A stretch of DNA of 8,861 bases from Chloroflexota bacterium. GTDB taxonomy: Bacteria > Chloroflexota > Ktedonobacteria > Ktedonobacterales > Ktedonobacteraceae. Position 1 is the first letter of the stretch; the number at the start of each line of letters is the position of its first letter. Position numbers and translations under genes: made by a program. The stretch covers positions 1 through 8,861 of the forward strand of contig VBJK01000283.1 in NCBI GenBank assembly GCA_005879655.1, given 5' to 3'. Shown here piece by piece: positions 7,531-8,861 of this stretch. Below the pieces are notes generated by a model. That model made no database searches. It was given only the letters and a program-made list of their open reading frames with translations, and was not told where the DNA came from.

Positions 7531-8491
7531 TATGTATGGGCCAACCGAAACAACCATCTGGTCTACCACAGCTGCTATCGAACCTGGCGCAGCGGAGGTC
7601 TCACTTGGGAGTCCTATTGTTAATACACAGATCTACCTGCTTGATGCTCATCTTCAGCCAGTCCCGATAGGGGTAGCTGGCGAGATCTACATTGGAGGCG
7701 AGGGATTGGCACGTGGTTATCTCAAGCGGCCAGAGCAGACGGCGGAAAGGTTTCTGCCCAATCTGTGGGGTGAGCATGGAGGCGGACGGCTCTATCGGAC
7801 GGGCGATATTGCTCGTTACGATAGTGCTGGTCGTTTGAGGATTCTGGGGCGTAGAGATCAGCAGGTGAAGTTGCGTGGCTATCGCATTGAATTAGCAGAG
7901 ATCGAAGCGAGCTTACGGACATATCCGGCTATTCGTGAGGCAGTAGTAGTTCTGCGTGAGGAGGGCAAGATTGGGAAACATCTCGTTGCTTATGTAGTCG
8001 TGCAGGGCCAGGAGGAGCCAACGCATGATCAACTTTATACTCATCTGCGCCGACAGTTACCAGAATACATGCTACCAAACAATATAGTCTTCCTGGACAC
8101 TCTACCCTTGACCCCCAATGGCAAGATCGACCGCAAGGCATTACCAGCTCCCAACTGGCAGCAGTTGCGCGATAGTACAGAGATAGTTGTACCACAAACA
8201 CCCCTGCAAGCACAACTGGCAATGATCTGGTCAGAACTCCTGCATCTACCACAGGTAAGTATTCAGAGTAATTTCTTTGCTCTGGGGGGTCATTCGCTAT
8301 TAGTAGCTCAGCTGATGGTACAGCTTGAGGCAGCATTTGGGGTAAAGGTGCCACTGCGTAGTCTGTTCGAGGCAGCAACGATTGTACAGCTGGCAGATGT
8401 GATTGAGCGCATACAGATGGAGATACTAGAGCAGGCTGATCGTGAGGATGTGGAGCGGATGCTTATAGAGTTGGAAGGATTTTCTGATTAG
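7508..8491 (+). CDS. NRPS segment 3: A3 (C-terminal part)-PCP3, end of the synthetase
   Basis: This is the C-terminal fragment of the synthetase, 327 codons from an ATG that is not a credible native start (no ribosome binding site, mid-domain). It contains motif A5 YGPTE (10-14), A6 GEIYIGGEGLARGY (59-72 region), A7 YRTGD (96-100), A8 RRDQQVKLRGYRIELAEIE (115-133), A10 NGKIDR with catalytic K206, and a carrier domain with S263. After the carrier, a helical tail VERMLIELEGFSD ends at TAG 8489-8491. Such tails usually run on a little further, and no thioesterase, reductase or further condensation domain follows. The stop lies next to a transposase remnant, so the tail may have been shortened by it. 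Without segment 2 in frame, this piece cannot form a working module. Confidence 0.93.
   Translation: MAAARLHNMYGPTETTIWSTTAAIEPGAAEVSLGSPIVNTQIYLLDAHLQPVPIGVAGEIYIGGEGLARGYLKRPEQTAERFLPNLWGEHGGGRLYRTGDIARYDSAGRLRILGRRDQQVKLRGYRIELAEIEASLRTYPAIREAVVVLREEGKIGKHLVAYVVVQGQEEPTHDQLYTHLRRQLPEYMLPNNIVFLDTLPLTPNGKIDRKALPAPNWQQLRDSTEIVVPQTPLQAQLAMIWSELLHLPQVSIQSNFFALGGHSLLVAQLMVQLEAAFGVKVPLRSLFEAATIVQLADVIERIQMEILEQADREDVERMLIELEGFSD
8189..8413 (+). other. Peptidyl carrier domain PCP3 (terminal)
   Basis: The motif NFFALGGHSLL carries S263 of segment 3 (codon 8294-8296), the phosphopantetheine site. This is the last carrier visible. The finished chain would sit here, with no release domain after it. 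Confidence 0.93.
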
Positions 8492-8492
8492 C

Positions 8493-8759
8493 CTATGGTT
8501 CACGCTTTACTTCATACAGGGCACCGTCTTTGGGCATTGGTCCCTTTTTATGCAGCCGTACGGCAGATCGATAGAGCCTGCGATCGCTCTTGAGGCGTAA
8601 CAAGCAACTGTATCCCAAATCGTGGCAGGCACGCAAAAAGGCTGGTGTACAGTACCCTGGGTCTGCCAATACGATCACAGGACGTTTGCCCACAAGCGCT
8701 TTGAGTGCTTGCAGTTGGGCAACGGCCACCTGTATTGGTGTTTGTTCGGTTTTGATGCG
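8493..8759 (-). pseudogene. Transposase remnant (DDE superfamily, IS4/IS701-like), internal fragment
   Basis: Read on the minus strand, bases 8759 down to 8493 give about 88 residues from RIKTEQTPIQ through VIVLADPGY (Asp of a likely DDE catalytic position), TPAFLRACHDLGYSCLLRLK and GPMPKDGALYEVKREP, then TAG. This looks like the middle of an IS4/IS701-like transposase, including the ADxGY segment and the following RLKSDRRLYR. A whole enzyme would be several times longer. Upstream of RIKTEQ there is an in-frame TAA at 8760-8762, and the left end stops one or two bases past the NRPS stop, so both ends are lost. The GTG at 8729 is internal and not a real start. The fragment cannot be active. 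The family name is from recollection; IS701 versus another DDE group is uncertain. Confidence 0.75.
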
Positions 8760-8790
8760 TTAACAAAGAAACACAAGTTTGTGATATTAT
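8760..8790 (+). promoter_or_regulatory. Possible promoter: TTAACA - 19 bp - TATTAT with TG extension
   Basis: TTAACA at 8760-8765 (one change from TTGACA) and TATTAT at 8785-8790 (one change from TATAAT) are 19 bases apart. TGA directly before the -10 supplies an extended -10. It points rightward, out of the window. The -35-like part sits exactly at the edge of the transposase remnant. A chance match in AT-rich DNA is possible. Confidence 0.3.
8772..8783. promoter_or_regulatory. Perfect dyad CACAA-GT-TTGTG in the promoter spacer
   Basis: Five-base arms around a two-base centre lie just upstream of the candidate -10 element, a usual place for a repressor operator. It is short, and no regulator gene is in the window, so its function is only a possibility. 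Confidence 0.2.
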
Positions 8791-8841
8791 GATCGAGTGA
8801 AACTTGCAGACAGAAAGGACAAAAGAGTAAGAATTTCGATA

Positions 8842-8856
8842 AGCTGATGTTCAGCT
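8842..8856. repeat. Short inverted repeat AGCTGA-tgt-TCAGCT
   Basis: Perfect 6-base arms with a 3-base loop lie near the right window edge. There is no T-run after it within the window, so it is not a clear terminator. It may be a protein-binding dyad or chance. Confidence 0.3.
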
Positions 8857-8861
8857 GTTTG

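Larger units (their letters stand above)
5563..8149 (+). other. Adenylation domain A3 with internal monooxygenase; glycine-like code; damaged
   Basis: The A domain starts in segment 2 (LTYRELN, LKAGGAYLPLDP, YTSGSTGTPKG, SFDISVLELF) and ends in segment 3 (YGPTETT, YRTGD, RDQQVKLRG, NGKIDR with K206). A luciferase-like domain sits between motifs A4 and A5. Readable pocket residues are D1153, I1154, L1157 and Q1585 in segment 2, and M9, I17, W18 and K206 in segment 3, giving D-I-L-Q-?-?-M-I-W-K. The known glycine code is DILQLGLIWK, so glycine is likely. Positions equivalent to GrsA 299 and 301 are lost with about 25-30 residues near 7500, including the usual GGE turn. That loss should disable the domain as sequenced. 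Confidence 0.85.
8762..8861. other. Right-edge AT-rich stretch without a supported gene
   Basis: These 100 bases contain the possible promoter, two short dyads and GAAAGGA at 8813-8819, which resembles a ribosome binding site. No start codon is well spaced from it. One forward frame is open from about 8793 to the window end (ending KNFDKLMFSCL) with ATG only at 8848. It may be the 5' part of a gene lying to the right, but it cannot be named. Confidence 0.4.

Noticed and set aside
8413..8491. Thioesterase, reductase or epimerase at the C terminus
   Set aside because: Only about 26 residues follow the carrier domain, with no GxSxG or other domain motif.
8548..8766. Second minus-strand frame over the transposase remnant
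   Set aside because: It overlaps the frame with clear transposase motifs (ADPGY, RLKSDRRLYR) and has no motifs of its own.
8842..8856. Rho-independent terminator for the NRPS
   Set aside because: The hairpin is only 6 bp with no following T-run in the window, and it lies 350 bases past the stop beyond an IS remnant.
1..8861. tRNA, rRNA, CRISPR array, phage defence genes or a wholly new system
   Set aside because: No such signals were seen on either strand. The window is accounted for by NRPS modules and an IS remnant, and the embedded LLM is the unusual element.

Overview
The window lies inside a large bacterial non-ribosomal peptide synthetase (NRPS) locus on the + strand and ends in transposon debris. 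Base composition is moderate. The NRPS domain style, together with a DDE transposase remnant of a type I associate with Ktedonobacterales, makes a Ktedonobacter-like Chloroflexota host my best guess. This is recollection rather than a database result, and confidence is moderate to low.

Layout. Bases 2-2659 are the first reading-frame segment. It holds the C-terminal part of adenylation domain A1 (cut by the window edge), carrier PCP1, condensation domain C2 and the first ~100 residues of A2. Bases 2630-2799 are a damaged stretch in which A2-like sequence passes through all three forward frames. Bases 2695-7530 are the second segment: the rest of A2, PCP2, C3, the first half of A3, a luciferase-like FMN monooxygenase (LLM) domain of about 340 residues built into A3 between core motifs A4 and A5, and the start of the rest of A3. 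Around 7490-7530 some 25-30 A3 residues are missing and the frame changes. Bases 7508-8491 are the third segment: A3 from motif A5 onward, and PCP3. No thioesterase, reductase or terminal condensation domain follows. Bases 8493-8759 (minus strand) are an internal fragment of a transposase whose edge abuts the NRPS stop codon. The last ~100 bases are non-coding or the 5' edge of something outside the window, with a possible promoter.

How it would have worked. The intact protein would be an assembly line A1-PCP1 / C2-A2-PCP2 / C3-A3(LLM)-PCP3. The visible specificity residues of A2 read D-A-F-W-F-G-G-T-F-K, one change from the known valine code. Those left in A3 read D-I-L-Q-?-?-M-I-W-K, close to the known glycine code. 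A glycine-activating last module carrying a luciferase-like monooxygenase between A4 and A5 recalls the terminal modules of myxothiazol/melithiazol synthetases, where oxidation of the glycine alpha carbon leaves a C-terminal amide. The inferred product is therefore a peptide amide ending ...Val-CONH2.

State. Two A-domain lesions, internal ATG codons without ribosome binding sites, and an IS remnant at the 3' end suggest a recently inactivated NRPS gene, or a faulty assembly of a repeat-rich gene. All other catalytic motifs are intact, so any decay is young.
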